From: Darwinibacter acetoxidans_A
GTDB taxonomy: Bacteria > Bacillota > Limnochordia > Darwinibacteriales > Darwinibacteriaceae
Length of the DNA stretch: 25,044 nucleotides
Direction: 5' to 3'
Assembly: GCA_041936745.1 (NCBI GenBank)
Contig: JBHGWS010000110.1
Coordinates: 1 to 25,044, forward strand
Numbering within the stretch: position 1 is the first letter of the stretch; each line of letters starts with the position of its first letter. The position numbers and the translations under genes were made by a program. Below the pieces are notes generated by a model that searched no databases, was not told the DNA's origin, and saw only the letters and a list, made by a program, of their open reading frames with translations. Below are positions 1 to 8,072 of this stretch, piece by piece.

Positions 1-252
1 GTGATCCTCTGTTTCTCCATAGGCAACTGCACAAATCGATGTCTTTCCCGCACGCGCGGGGGTGATCCTGTCAGCCTTTGACCCCGAAGCAGTGATCTTA
101 AGTCTTTCCCGCACGCGCGGGGGTGATCCTCTCGCTGTGCGGTATCCCTGTTTTCTGATTGGGTCTTTCCCGCACGCGCGGGGGTGATCCTTTATAGTTA
201 TGATCCTGAAAGATGGGTATGGAGTCTTTCCCGCACGCGCGGGGGTGATCCT
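1..252 (+). CRISPR. CRISPR array, type I-E-like, leader-distal end
   Basis: Four complete identical 29-nt repeats lie at 41-69, 102-130, 163-191 and 224-252, and the last 8 nt of a fifth lie at 1-8. Each repeat starts GTCTTTCCCGC and ends GGGGGTGATCCT, with a short CCCGC/GCGGG stem. The four spacers (9-40, 70-101, 131-162, 192-223) are all exactly 32 nt, so the period is 61 nt. Repeat length, spacer length and the palindromic GC-rich core with a GTGATCCT-like end fit type I-E. By analogy with E. coli, where repeats begin GTG/GTC on the leader side, the array reads on the + strand and 252 is its leader-distal end. The array continues beyond position 1. No cas gene is in the window. Confidence 0.97.
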
Positions 253-409
253 ACATTAATTGTTATCGCGGTCCCTTTAGGTACTTTACTGATTGACAAC
301 TTTAGAAGTAGACCCCTTTCAAGGAAGGACGGGTAGCAGCTAGCTTAGAAATTGAAATCCGCTGCCGCTTAAAAGGCGGCGGCTTGTCGCGTTCGCGGCT
401 GTTTTTAAG
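253..409. other. Gap between CRISPR array and tetR promoter; terminator-like hairpins
   Basis: No gene is seen here. The 32 nt after the last repeat (253-284) are not followed by another repeat, so the array ends. At 361-383 GCTGCCGC can pair with GCGGCGGC (one G-U). At 386-399 GTCGC pairs with GCGGC around a GTTC loop, followed by TGTTTTT at 400-406, which resembles a weak intrinsic terminator that would isolate the downstream promoter from array transcription. Confidence 0.4.
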
Positions 410-438
410 TTGACCAACGTGGTCATAAAGTATATAAT
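410..438 (+). promoter_or_regulatory. Sigma-70-type promoter for tetR/ABC exporter operon
   Basis: TTGACC (410-415) and a perfect TATAAT (433-438) are separated by 17 nt, almost the consensus for the housekeeping sigma factor. The start point would be near 445, leaving only a 20-30 nt leader. The -35 box is embedded in one operator palindrome and the predicted start point in another, which fits autorepression by the TetR protein encoded next. Confidence 0.85.
411..425. promoter_or_regulatory. TetR operator 1 (TGACCA-N3-TGGTCA)
   Basis: Perfect inverted repeat of 6-nt arms around ACG, overlapping the -35 box of the promoter. The same arms recur at 445-459. The short-arm palindrome and its place directly before a tetR gene suggest the binding site of that regulator. 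Confidence 0.75.
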
Positions 439-444
439 ATTACA

Positions 445-459
445 TGACTACAGTGGTCA
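445..459. promoter_or_regulatory. TetR operator 2 (TGACTA-N3-TGGTCA)
   Basis: A second copy of the operator, one arm differing by one base. Its start is 34 bp from that of operator 1 and falls on the expected transcription start. Two sites bracketing the -10 box would block polymerase efficiently. Confidence 0.7.
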
Positions 460-465
460 TTTTGA

Positions 466-1101
466 TTGGGGTTGATCATTATTTCCTCTCGGTTTGAACG
501 GTTGGCCGCGGCTAAGCAAAAAAGAATCTTAGACGCCGCCTTGAAAGAATTCGCCCAAAACGGGTTTGAAAAGGCATCCACAAATAAAATTGTGGAAAAC
601 GCGGGCATCTCCAAAGGCTCTTTATTCAATTATTTCCACAGCAAAAAGAACCTCTACATTTATTTGTTGGATTATAGTGCGGGGATTGTGGCGGGCCTGT
701 TTCGGAAAATTGATCTTGACGAAAGAGATGTTTTTAAAAGGATGGGCGATATAGGCCTGCAAAAATTGAAAATGCAGCGGAAGTTCCCTAACGTCTTCGA
801 CTTTTTGGCAGCCGCCAAGCTGGAAGAATCGCCCAAGCCAAAGGCAGCCGTTGACAAAAAGGTAAATTCCATCTATGACAGCGGACTGCGAAAACTTTAC
901 GATAACATCGATTATTCTCTGTTTCGTGACGATCTTGATACGGCAAAGGCTCTTGAAATATTGAACTGGGCTTTGTTCGGTTTTGGAGAAAAATACATTA
1001 AACAGCAGGATATCTTCCAAGATACGGGCACCTTCGGAGAAACGATCCTGCGGGAATGGGAAACTTACGCAGGCATCTTGAAAAAAGCCTTTTATAAATA
1101 A
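466..1101 (+). CDS. TetR/AcrR family transcriptional regulator
   Basis: DNA-binding repressor, likely ligand-responsive, of the exporter genes that follow. An N-terminal helix-turn-helix is clear at about residues 17-62, with the typical run KRILDAALKEFAQNGF, then STNKIVENAGISKGSLFNYF and a lysine pair. The C-terminal ligand domain is poorly conserved, as usual. The length of 211 aa is normal. No ATG is available near the start; TTG at 466 or TTG at 472 are both possible and neither has a strong Shine-Dalgarno, so translation may be weak, as suits a repressor. The next gene begins 11 nt downstream, so the three genes form one operon under the twin-operator promoter. The inducer is unknown. 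Confidence 0.92.
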   Translation: MGLIIISSRFERLAAAKQKRILDAALKEFAQNGFEKASTNKIVENAGISKGSLFNYFHSKKNLYIYLLDYSAGIVAGLFRKIDLDERDVFKRMGDIGLQKLKMQRKFPNVFDFLAAAKLEESPKPKAAVDKKVNSIYDSGLRKLYDNIDYSLFRDDLDTAKALEILNWALFGFGEKYIKQQDIFQDTGTFGETILREWETYAGILKKAFYK

Positions 1102-1112
1102 GGGGTGTGGCC

Positions 1113-1994
1113 ATGTCCAAAATTATTGAAATCAAAAACTTAAGAAAAAGCTTCGGCGAAGTCCGGGCCTTAAAAGACGTGACTTTCGATGTAAAGAAAG
1201 GCGAAGTTGTCGGTTTTATCGGCCCAAACGGCGCCGGCAAATCCACAACAATCAGGATTTTACTGGGGATCATCAGAAGAGACGGCGGCAGTGCCAAAAT
1301 ATTTGGGCGGGATGTTTGGCGGGACAGCTTCGAAATTCACAAAAGAGTAGCCTACGTCCCGGGGGAGGTGGCACTTTGGGGTAATTTGACCGGGGGCGAA
1401 ATTATCGATCTGTTTATGAAATTACATGGTTTTGGCAGCGAGGAAAGGCGGGACTATTTGATTGACCGCTTTGAACTTGATCCCAGGAAAAAGGCGAAAA
1501 CCTATTCCAAAGGAAACCGACAAAAAGTGGGCCTGATTGCTGCACTTTCCGTCGATTCCGATCTGTATATCTTCGATGAACCTACATCGGGGCTGGACCC
1601 CTTGATGGAGCAGGTTTTTCAAGAAGAGGTGGAGAGAATAAAAGAGGCGAAAAAATCGGTGCTTCTTTCTTCCCACATCTTAAGCGAGGTTGAGCGGCTG
1701 GCTGACCGGATCGTGATTATCCGCCAAGGTCATATTGTGGAAGCCGGTACTTTGGCCCAATTACGCCACCTGACCCGCTCTACAGTGGTCTTGGAGACAG
1801 CCGGGGATGTTTCTTCGCTGCGGGAGTTAGCAGGTGTTTATGATTTTGTGCAAAAACAAAACCAAGGTATTTTTTCTGTTGATCACGAACATCTTAACGA
1901 AATTTTAGCCGCTGCAACAAAATTAAATGTACAGAAACTGGAAATTTCCGCCCCTACATTGGAAGATCTGTTTATGCGGCATTATGAAGGCTAG
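1113..1994 (+). CDS. ABC transporter ATP-binding protein (ABC-2 drug exporter type)
   Basis: Cytoplasmic ATPase subunit of an efflux system. Walker A GPNGAGKSTT lies at about residues 38-47, the signature is the variant YSKGNRQKVGL, Walker B is LYIFDEPTSGLDP and the H-loop is SSHILSE. The C-terminal ~80 residues after the nucleotide-binding domain match the extension seen in DrrA/CcmA-type drug and antibiotic exporters. ATG at 1113 is preferred because AGGGG lies 7 nt upstream; an in-frame GTG at 1107 would add two residues. The gene sits between the TetR repressor and its permease partner, 23 nt upstream of the latter. Likely substrate: a hydrophobic drug, polyether or antibiotic; not provable from sequence. 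Confidence 0.95.
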   Translation: MSKIIEIKNLRKSFGEVRALKDVTFDVKKGEVVGFIGPNGAGKSTTIRILLGIIRRDGGSAKIFGRDVWRDSFEIHKRVAYVPGEVALWGNLTGGEIIDLFMKLHGFGSEERRDYLIDRFELDPRKKAKTYSKGNRQKVGLIAALSVDSDLYIFDEPTSGLDPLMEQVFQEEVERIKEAKKSVLLSSHILSEVERLADRIVIIRQGHIVEAGTLAQLRHLTRSTVVLETAGDVSSLRELAGVYDFVQKQNQGIFSVDHEHLNEILAAATKLNVQKLEISAPTLEDLFMRHYEG

Positions 1995-2017
1995 CTTTTA
2001 TAGGAAGGTGGATCAGC

Positions 2018-3628
2018 GTGAAAGAAAAGTTTGCCAGATGGCCCATATTATTTATCCAATATTTAAAGCGAGATTGGAAGAAAATACTTATTTGGGTTTT
2101 TGCACTAGGCACCTTTGCCGGCGGCTTTGTGCCGATATTTGAAGAGTTTGCGGCGGACGATGGGCTGTGGGCGATGTACGAAACGCTTAAAAACCCGGCT
2201 ATGATCTCGATGGTGGGGCCCACACCGGCCAAAACAGCGGCGGATTATACTGTTGGGGCCATGTACGCCCAGCAGATGCTTTTGTTCTGCGCTTTGTTCG
2301 CTATGACACCTGCCATCTTGCATGTTGTTGGGCATACGCGTAAAGAAGAGGATTTAGGCTTAACGGAACTGGTCCGATCTTTTCAAATAGGACGGCAGGC
2401 AAACTCCCTTGCCGTAATTACGGAGACTGTTCTTATCAACCTTTTATTAGCGGTTTTCATCGGCACTATTATGGCTTTTTTTCAAGCGGAAACCATTTCA
2501 GCCGGCGGCTCTTTTCTCTTTGGTGCATCCATAGGCATGGCGGGTATTATGGGAGGGGCAATAGCCTTGGTGTTGGCCCAAATTATGCCTGTCTCGTCTG
2601 CGGCTACCGGCTCTTCCTTTGCGGTGGTGGGCCTTCTTTACATTTTGCGCGGTGCAACCGATATCTCAAGCCCCCATCTTTCTAAGTTGAATCCCTTGGG
2701 TTGGGCTTATTTAACATATCCTTTCACGGCGGACAGTTGGCTGCCAATTGCCTGTGCCGCAATTTTTAGCGTAATTTTGATTATAACGGCTTTCACTTTG
2801 GAAGGTTTAAGGGACATGGGTGCGGGGTACCTGCGGCCAAGAGCGGGCAGAGCTCGGGCGAAAAAGTCCTTGTTATCCGTCCCCGGTTTATTCATCAAAC
2901 TTAATAAAGGGCTAATTATCGGTTGGCTCAGCTCCTTTTTCATCCTGGGAGCCGCCTACGGCTCCATTTACGGGGATATGGAGGCTTTTTTGGCAGGCAA
3001 CGAAATGATGAAAATAATGTTTACTCATGCCGGTTTTTCCGTTGAAGAATCTTTCACCGGTACAATCATGCTGGTGATGGCGGCCTTAGTTACTATTTTG
3101 CCCATTGCAGTTGTAAACAGACTATTTGCGGCAGAAAAAGGCCTTTATTTAAGCCAGGTTTTTGGCACAAAAGTAAGGCGCAGTACGCTTTATTGGACCA
3201 GTGTCGCATTGGCGGCCGCTTCTCTGGTGAGCGGGCTTTTTTTAGCAGCCGGCGGGATAGGCCTGGCCGCAATAACTGTTATGGAAAAAGGCTCATTGCG
3301 GCTGTTGGATTTCTTTGCCACCGGTTACAGCTTTCTGCCAATCATATTATTCTTTACCGGCTTGGCGGCTTTGGCTCTGGGCTGGCGGCCGCAGCTGGGT
3401 AAACTTGTTTACGTCTATCTGGGCTATTCTTTTTTCCTCAACTATTTTGAAGATCTGCTGGATTTGCCTGAGTGGCTTAAAAAAACGGCACCCCAAAGCT
3501 GGCTGCCTAAAATGCCCGTGGAGGACTTTGATCTCAAGGTTTTTCTTGCAGTAACCGTGCTCAGCGCAGCTTTACTTTTAATCGGCTGGTTAGGTTATCT
3601 AAGAAGGGATATGGTTGAAGTTTCTTAA
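2018..3628 (+). CDS. ABC-2 type exporter permease, large 12-TM polyketide/antibiotic exporter type
   Basis: Membrane subunit paired with the ATPase just upstream. The 536 residues contain about twelve hydrophobic segments in two similar halves, e.g. ILIWVFALGTFAGGF near the N-terminus, ITETVLINLLLAVFIG, LPIAVVNRLFAAEKG in the middle and LAVTVLSAALLLIGWLGYL near the C-terminus. The double-length layout and the motif VVGLLYILRGATDI resemble the tetronasin-type exporter permeases seen beside TetR genes in Bacillota and actinomycetes. Start is GTG at 2018, with AGGAAGGTGG upstream. Followed by several hairpins and a terminator, so it is the last gene of the operon. Expected function is efflux of a hydrophobic compound, induced when the TetR protein is released. 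Confidence 0.9.
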   Translation: MKEKFARWPILFIQYLKRDWKKILIWVFALGTFAGGFVPIFEEFAADDGLWAMYETLKNPAMISMVGPTPAKTAADYTVGAMYAQQMLLFCALFAMTPAILHVVGHTRKEEDLGLTELVRSFQIGRQANSLAVITETVLINLLLAVFIGTIMAFFQAETISAGGSFLFGASIGMAGIMGGAIALVLAQIMPVSSAATGSSFAVVGLLYILRGATDISSPHLSKLNPLGWAYLTYPFTADSWLPIACAAIFSVILIITAFTLEGLRDMGAGYLRPRAGRARAKKSLLSVPGLFIKLNKGLIIGWLSSFFILGAAYGSIYGDMEAFLAGNEMMKIMFTHAGFSVEESFTGTIMLVMAALVTILPIAVVNRLFAAEKGLYLSQVFGTKVRRSTLYWTSVALAAASLVSGLFLAAGGIGLAAITVMEKGSLRLLDFFATGYSFLPIILFFTGLAALALGWRPQLGKLVYVYLGYSFFLNYFEDLLDLPEWLKKTAPQSWLPKMPVEDFDLKVFLAVTVLSAALLLIGWLGYLRRDMVEVS

Positions 3629-3637
3629 AATGTTTAA

Positions 3638-3761
3638 AGAAGGCATTTTTTGCCTTTGGCGGCACAACCTTTGTGAATAAGTGAGAAAGGCTGCCGGCAG
3701 CGGCAAGCTTTGGCTTTAGTAAGCCCCCGTTCAGCCCGGCGGGGGCCGCAGTATTTTACAG
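3638..3761 (+). other. Run of hairpins downstream of exporter operon
   Basis: Inverted repeats in sequence: AAGGCA/TGCCTT (3640-3656), CACAA/TTGTG (3663-3675), a perfect palindrome GCTGCCGGCAGC (3690-3701) and GCCCCCG/CGGGGGC (3723-3746). No reading frame explains them. They could be a structured 3' UTR of the exporter mRNA, a small RNA ending at the following terminator, or part of a regulated leader for the binding-protein gene at 3906. Confidence 0.5.
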
Positions 3762-3783
3762 CGCCCCTGCTTGGGCGTTTTTT
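3762..3783 (+). terminator. Intrinsic terminator after exporter operon
   Basis: Stem CGCCC (3762-3766) with GGGCG (3773-3777) around a 6-nt loop, followed at once by six T. It separates the exporter operon from the peptide-transport genes. Confidence 0.75.
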
Positions 3784-3905
3784 GTTTTCAAAAGGTATAT
3801 TTTTTGCTAAAAAACATCTTTTGCACAAATAAACAAGGAATTAGAATAAATATGCAGAATAAGCAATGCCAAGATCGTTCGAAAAGAATCGAGAGGAGAG
3901 GGATC

Positions 3906-5495
3906 GTGAAAAAATTTAATATTTTCGTCTTGTTGTTTTTGCTGCTTTTCTCAGGTGTTGCCGCCGGGCAGACGTTCCGTTACGGGCTGACGACAAACCC
4001 ACGGGGAATGTTTAACCCCATTTTGTACACCGAACGCTATGACGGCATGATCATCGGCCAAGTTTATGACGGGCTCATTTACATCGATGCGGAGTTAAAA
4101 CCGCAGCCATTGGTAGCAAAGGATTGGGAGATCTCAGAAGACCAACTTTCTATCACTTTCTACCTTAACGAAGGAATTTTATTCCATGACGGTGTAGAGC
4201 TGACGGCAGAAGATGTGGCTTTTACTTACCGGACCATCCTTCATCCGCAGTACACCGGGGTCCGCTTTGGCAACTTCAAGGTTCTTGCCGGGGCGGAAGA
4301 TTATAAAGAAGGGAAAAGCGAAGATGTTCCCGGCATTGAAGTGTTGGATAAATATACGATAAGGTTTACGACAAACGAACCATACGCTCCCTTGGTTGTG
4401 GCGTTTACCTATGGGATCCTGCCGAGCCATTTATTAAAGGATATTCCCGTTGCTGACCTGGAAAAAGCGGATTTCAATTTAAATCCCATCGGTTCCGGGC
4501 CGTTTAAGTTCGTGGAATTCTTGACGGATCAGCATGTGATTTTAGAAGCGAACGAAAACTATTTTCAAGGTGCGCCTAAAATCGAAACACTGATCTTTCA
4601 AAAGGTCGCTGTGGATGCGGTCCCCATCTACATTCAGCAAAACCGCGTAGATTACATTGAGATTTCCCCCGAACACTACCCGCAAGTCGCAGCTTTAGCC
4701 GGTGTGGACACCTACATTTATGAGGCTTTAAGCTACAGCTACATTGCCTTTAACCTGCGCCAGGCGCGTTTTCAAGATGTTGCGGTGCGGCAGGCTATGA
4801 CATACGGTTTCGATCGGGAAACGTACGTGGAAGTAATCCGGGAAGGTTTCGGGATTGTGGCCAATGCCCCCCTGCCGCAGGCCTCTTGGGCTTACAACGC
4901 AGAAGGCATTAACCCTTATAATTACAACCCGGAACTGGCCCTAAAAATGTTGACTGATGCGGGCTGGCAGGCGGGCAGTGACGGCGTTTTAACAAAGGAT
5001 GGGGAAAGGCTGGAGTTCGACTTTCTAGTCCCGGAAGGCTCTCGTCTGACGGAACAGATGGCCCTGCTTTTCCAGCAGAACATGGAAGATTTGGGGATTA
5101 AGGTGCATCTGCTGTTTATGGAATTCAGCGCAGCCGTTGATCGGGTGGACGCCAGGGAATTCGATCTGTTTACGATGGGTTGGAGCCTTGCCGTCGATCC
5201 GGATCCTTACAGTATTTGGCACTCCACTGCCCCCTGGAACGATCCCGGTTTTGTCCACGCCCGCTCCGACCAATTATTAGAACTGGGTAGGGGCGAAATG
5301 GATTTGGAAAAGCGGAAGGAAATTTATGCGGAATGGCAGCAGATCATCAACCACGAGTTACCCTACATTTTCCTGTTCTACGACGTGACAATCAGTGCCG
5401 TCAGTGAAAAGCTGCAGGGAATCGATAAAACCCCGGGGCCCTTGGGGCCGCTGGTCGGCGATTACCTTGTGCGCTTTATCCGGCTGGAAGATTAA
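3906..5495 (+). CDS. Extracytoplasmic oligopeptide/dipeptide-type solute-binding protein (SBP family 5)
   Basis: Captures a peptide, oligosaccharide or metal-chelate ligand outside the membrane and delivers it to the permeases that follow. The mature protein shows family-5 features: YDGLIYIDAELKPQPLVAKDW near the start, then the ELTAEDVAFTYRTI block and the conserved VRQAMTYGFDRETYVE region. GTG at 3906 is chosen because GAGAGGAGAGG lies just upstream and it yields a proper signal peptide (MKKFNIFVLLFLLLFSGVAAG), giving 529 aa. The same frame is open further upstream into the terminator, which is not credible. The signal peptide has no lipobox cysteine. The substrate cannot be read from sequence. 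Confidence 0.93.
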   Translation: MKKFNIFVLLFLLLFSGVAAGQTFRYGLTTNPRGMFNPILYTERYDGMIIGQVYDGLIYIDAELKPQPLVAKDWEISEDQLSITFYLNEGILFHDGVELTAEDVAFTYRTILHPQYTGVRFGNFKVLAGAEDYKEGKSEDVPGIEVLDKYTIRFTTNEPYAPLVVAFTYGILPSHLLKDIPVADLEKADFNLNPIGSGPFKFVEFLTDQHVILEANENYFQGAPKIETLIFQKVAVDAVPIYIQQNRVDYIEISPEHYPQVAALAGVDTYIYEALSYSYIAFNLRQARFQDVAVRQAMTYGFDRETYVEVIREGFGIVANAPLPQASWAYNAEGINPYNYNPELALKMLTDAGWQAGSDGVLTKDGERLEFDFLVPEGSRLTEQMALLFQQNMEDLGIKVHLLFMEFSAAVDRVDAREFDLFTMGWSLAVDPDPYSIWHSTAPWNDPGFVHARSDQLLELGRGEMDLEKRKEIYAEWQQIINHELPYIFLFYDVTISAVSEKLQGIDKTPGPLGPLVGDYLVRFIRLED

Positions 5496-5505
5496 ACATG
5501 AAAAG

Positions 5506-5533
5506 GTGAAGGCCGCCAAATAGCGGCCTTCAC
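5506..5533 (+). promoter_or_regulatory. Strong intra-operon hairpin after binding-protein gene
   Basis: GTGAAGGCCGC (5506-5516) pairs perfectly over 11 bp with GCGGCCTTCAC (5523-5533), loop CAAATA. No T-run follows, so it is not a classic terminator. Such hairpins between a binding-protein gene and its permease gene commonly protect the upstream mRNA and raise binding-protein levels over permease levels. Confidence 0.7.
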
Positions 5534-5552
5534 ACTAAAGGAGGGATGGGTT

Positions 5553-6512
5553 TTGGGTAAGTATGTCGTCCGGCGGATTTTTCTGCAAGGAATCCCCGTC
5601 TTACTGGGATTCACATTTTTGCTCTATTTCATAATAACTATTGCGCCGGGCAGCCCTGTAAATCATCTGCGGGGCATCCCCAATTTGGATCCCGGCGTTT
5701 TGGAAGAACAAAAGGAACAGCTTGGTTTGAATGACGCCTTTTTAGTGCAGTACGTACGTTGGCTCACGCAGGTTTTAAAAGGGGATTTAGGCCGCTCCTT
5801 TGATTCGGCCCGCCGCCCGGTCAGTGAACTTATTAAAGAAAGAATGCCCGCAACTATTTTATTAAGCAGCGTATCTTTAATACTTGCTTGGTTGATTGGG
5901 GTCCCCGTGGGTATTTTTTCTGCCCGCCGGCAGTACAGCATTTTTGATTATGTTATAACTATGTTGGCTTTCGCGGGTATCTCCGTGCCGAGCTTTTTCT
6001 CCGGCTTAGTTTTACTTTACGTTTTTGCTCTGCGGCTGAATATCTTCCCGGCGGGAGGCTTTTTCCTGGCAGGTGAAACGGTGACATTTTCCGGTTACAT
6101 CCGTTACTTAACACTGCCCGCCTTAACCTTGGGCTTGGCAAGTATCGCCAGCATAGCTCGTTATACGCGCACCAGCCTTTTGGAAGTCATGCCTCACGAT
6201 TTTTTGCGCACCGCCCGGGCAAAAGGCCTGCAACAGTCCATCGTAATTTATAAGCATGCTCTGCGCAACGCTTTAATCCCCATTTTAACTTTAATGGGCT
6301 TTATGATCCCTTCGATCTTTTCCGGGGCCGTTATCGTGGAAAGCATTTTTGCCTGGCCGGGGCTAGGTTCTTTAGCCATCCAAGCTGTCAATGAGCGCAA
6401 TTATCCGGTTATGATGGGGATTAACTTAATGTTTGCCATTCTAATCTTTTTAGGCAATCTCTTGGCTGATTTATCTTATGCTTGGGCGGATCCCAGAATC
6501 CGCTATGAATAG
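5553..6512 (+). CDS. ABC transporter permease, DppB/OppB family
   Basis: First membrane subunit of the peptide-type importer, 319 aa with about six transmembrane segments. The N-terminus VRRIFLQGIPVLLGFTFLLY and the pattern APGSPV are typical of DppB/OppB. The cytoplasmic ATPase-contact (EAA) loop is visible as RTARAKGLQQSIVIYKHALR followed by NALIPI. The start is TTG at 5553, with AAGGAGG 8 nt upstream; no ATG fits. The stop is followed after 10 nt by the second permease, so the two are translationally linked. Confidence 0.94.
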   Translation: MGKYVVRRIFLQGIPVLLGFTFLLYFIITIAPGSPVNHLRGIPNLDPGVLEEQKEQLGLNDAFLVQYVRWLTQVLKGDLGRSFDSARRPVSELIKERMPATILLSSVSLILAWLIGVPVGIFSARRQYSIFDYVITMLAFAGISVPSFFSGLVLLYVFALRLNIFPAGGFFLAGETVTFSGYIRYLTLPALTLGLASIASIARYTRTSLLEVMPHDFLRTARAKGLQQSIVIYKHALRNALIPILTLMGFMIPSIFSGAVIVESIFAWPGLGSLAIQAVNERNYPVMMGINLMFAILIFLGNLLADLSYAWADPRIRYE

Positions 6513-6522
6513 GGGTGAGATA

Positions 6523-7362
6523 ATGCAAAAGTTTTGGAGCCGCTTTCGGCAAAATAAATTGGCGCTCTTGGGCTTATTGATCCTTGTAATTTTTGTCTCC
6601 GCCGCAGTTTTTGCACCTTTTCTAACCAGCCACGACCCTAACCGGGTCGATCTGCGCAAGCGCAACCAACCACCTTCCAAAGAGCACCGCTTTGGCACCG
6701 ACGATATGGGGCGCGACATTTATGCCCGCACTTTATACGGGGGCCGTATTTCTTTGACAGTCGGGCTGGTTTCTGTGGGGATTTCTCTTTCCTTAGGCCT
6801 GATTTTCGGCGCTTGCGCGGGTTATTTTGGCGGCTTAGTTGATGTTATAATCATGCGCTTGGCGGACATTTTTTACAGCTTCCCTTTTTTAATTTTGGCA
6901 ATTACAATATCCGCAATTTTTGGCCCGTCGATTTATAACACGATGATTATCTTAGGCATCTTATCCTGGCCCGGTTCAGCCCGCCTCATCAGGGGCGAGT
7001 TTTTGAAATTGAAGGAGGCGGATTTTGTCGCTGCTGCCGTTGCAGGCGGGGCAAAACCCTGGCGCATCATGTTTCGCCATATTCTGCCAAACGGGTTTTC
7101 ACCCTTGTTGGTGTCGGCAACCTTAGGCATGGCCTCAGCTATTTTAGCCGAAGCGGGCTTAAGCTTTCTAGGCCTTGGCGTGCCTCCGCCTGCGCCCAGC
7201 TGGGGCAACATGTTAAATAGGGCCCGCCCTTTACACATTTTAGCCGGCATGCCCTGGGTGTGGCTGGCGCCCGGGATTGCTATTTTTGTGATCGTTTTGA
7301 GCATCAACTTTTTAGGCGATGGCTTAAGGGATGCCCTGGATCCGCGGCAGGAAGAAATTTGA
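6523..7362 (+). CDS. ABC transporter permease, DppC/OppC family
   Basis: Second membrane subunit, partner of the preceding DppB-like permease. The protein is 279 aa from ATG 6523, which has AGGGGTGAG upstream; a longer frame from 6478 would overlap the dppB-like gene and is unlikely. Family marks are the N-terminal RFRQNKLALLGLLIL, the block HRFGTDDMGRDIYARTLYGG, the EAA loop AGGAKPWRIMFRHILPN and the AEAGLSFLGLGVPPPAPSWG motif near the end, all characteristic of OppC/DppC. No DppD/DppF ATPase genes follow; the next 700 bp hold no intact gene, so ATPases must be supplied from elsewhere or have been lost. Confidence 0.94.
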   Translation: MQKFWSRFRQNKLALLGLLILVIFVSAAVFAPFLTSHDPNRVDLRKRNQPPSKEHRFGTDDMGRDIYARTLYGGRISLTVGLVSVGISLSLGLIFGACAGYFGGLVDVIIMRLADIFYSFPFLILAITISAIFGPSIYNTMIILGILSWPGSARLIRGEFLKLKEADFVAAAVAGGAKPWRIMFRHILPNGFSPLLVSATLGMASAILAEAGLSFLGLGVPPPAPSWGNMLNRARPLHILAGMPWVWLAPGIAIFVIVLSINFLGDGLRDALDPRQEEI

Positions 7363-7960
7363 GCATTTAATAAAGGCCCCTGCCGGCTTAACGCAGCCCT
7401 CCGTACGGATGATTTTCTTGGCACGTTTGAAATGAAGCGGGCCGAGCATCAGCGCGAAAGAACTCTTTTACCGCCCCTTTAACTAAGCGCCGTATTGATT
7501 CCACCGCGTCGGCGCTGCTGCTTATGCGGCCCGGCGGTTGTGTTTAAAGGGGGCCGAGGGCCGCGCCCATCTTTTCAGCCTTAATGGGGAATACGCCGGG
7601 CTTCATCAAAACAGGCCCAATGCCTTTTATTCAAGCGGGGGTCTGAAAGGCATTTTTAGTTATAATAAAGAAAAAGGCTTTATTCGCGAGGGAGGAAAGC
7701 CGTCCCATTTACTGCCTTGGCGTTTGGAACCGGAAAAAATGTGCAAAAGCTGGCCTGGGCCGGGGCCAAGAAGCAGAGACCGATCAGCCTAAAATGCACG
7801 CTCAGGTTTTACGGCCAACCTTATTGTAAGAAAACTGTTTGTTGGCCTGAATTTTCCCCGCTTCAGCTGTAAGTTGGCGGCGGGCTGTAGAAAGAGACGG
7901 TTTAAGATTAAAAGTCCTCCACAGAAAGATTGCTATTTAAAAGTGAATTGAGAAAAAATT
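7363..7960. other. Gene-poor DNA, possibly decayed coding sequence
   Basis: No gene can be supported. A frame at 7538-7792 is open for 84 codons but has no ribosome site (TTG-like start after TGTG), an unusual composition and no recognisable motif. An overlapping frame is also partly open and interrupted by stops (e.g. ...NTPGFIKTGPMPF...). This looks like degraded coding DNA, perhaps where the missing ATPase genes once lay, but I see no Walker motifs in it. Confidence 0.35.
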
Positions 7961-7998
7961 ATGCGCCTTCAGCGGCAGTGCCGCAGGGCGCATTTTTT
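7961..7998. terminator. Bidirectional intrinsic terminator
   Basis: Outer stem ATGCGCC (7961-7967) with GGCGCAT (7987-7993), inner stem GCGGC/GCCGC (7972-7984), six T at 7993-7998 and six A just before the stem (7953-7958). The A-run and T-run make it usable in both directions. No intact gene ends directly before it, which suggests the genes upstream have decayed. Confidence 0.7.
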
Positions 7999-8072
7999 CT
8001 GCCCCCTGTAGATGCGCCGTAACTTTCTAAAAACCGTGTGGGTATTTATTACAACAGAAAGGGTAGAGTCAA

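Noticed and set aside
253..300. Further degenerate CRISPR repeat after the last spacer-length segment
   Set aside because: The sequence at 285 where the next repeat should begin (TTTACTGATTG) does not resemble the repeat.
622..1020. 132-codon ORF on the - strand
   Set aside because: It is antisense to the TetR gene, has no family features and no start signal; a shadow of the real gene.
3771..3905. N-terminal extension of the peptide-binding protein
   Set aside because: It starts inside the terminator T-run and has no ribosome site; the GTG at 3906 gives a proper signal peptide and has a strong Shine-Dalgarno.
6933..7424. 163-codon ORF on the - strand
   Set aside because: Mostly antisense to the DppC-like permease, composition rich in R/K/P as expected for an antisense shadow, no motif.
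7538..7792. 84-codon ORF in the gap after the DppC-like gene
   Set aside because: No ribosome site, no recognisable motif and a competing partly open frame; reported only as possible decayed DNA.
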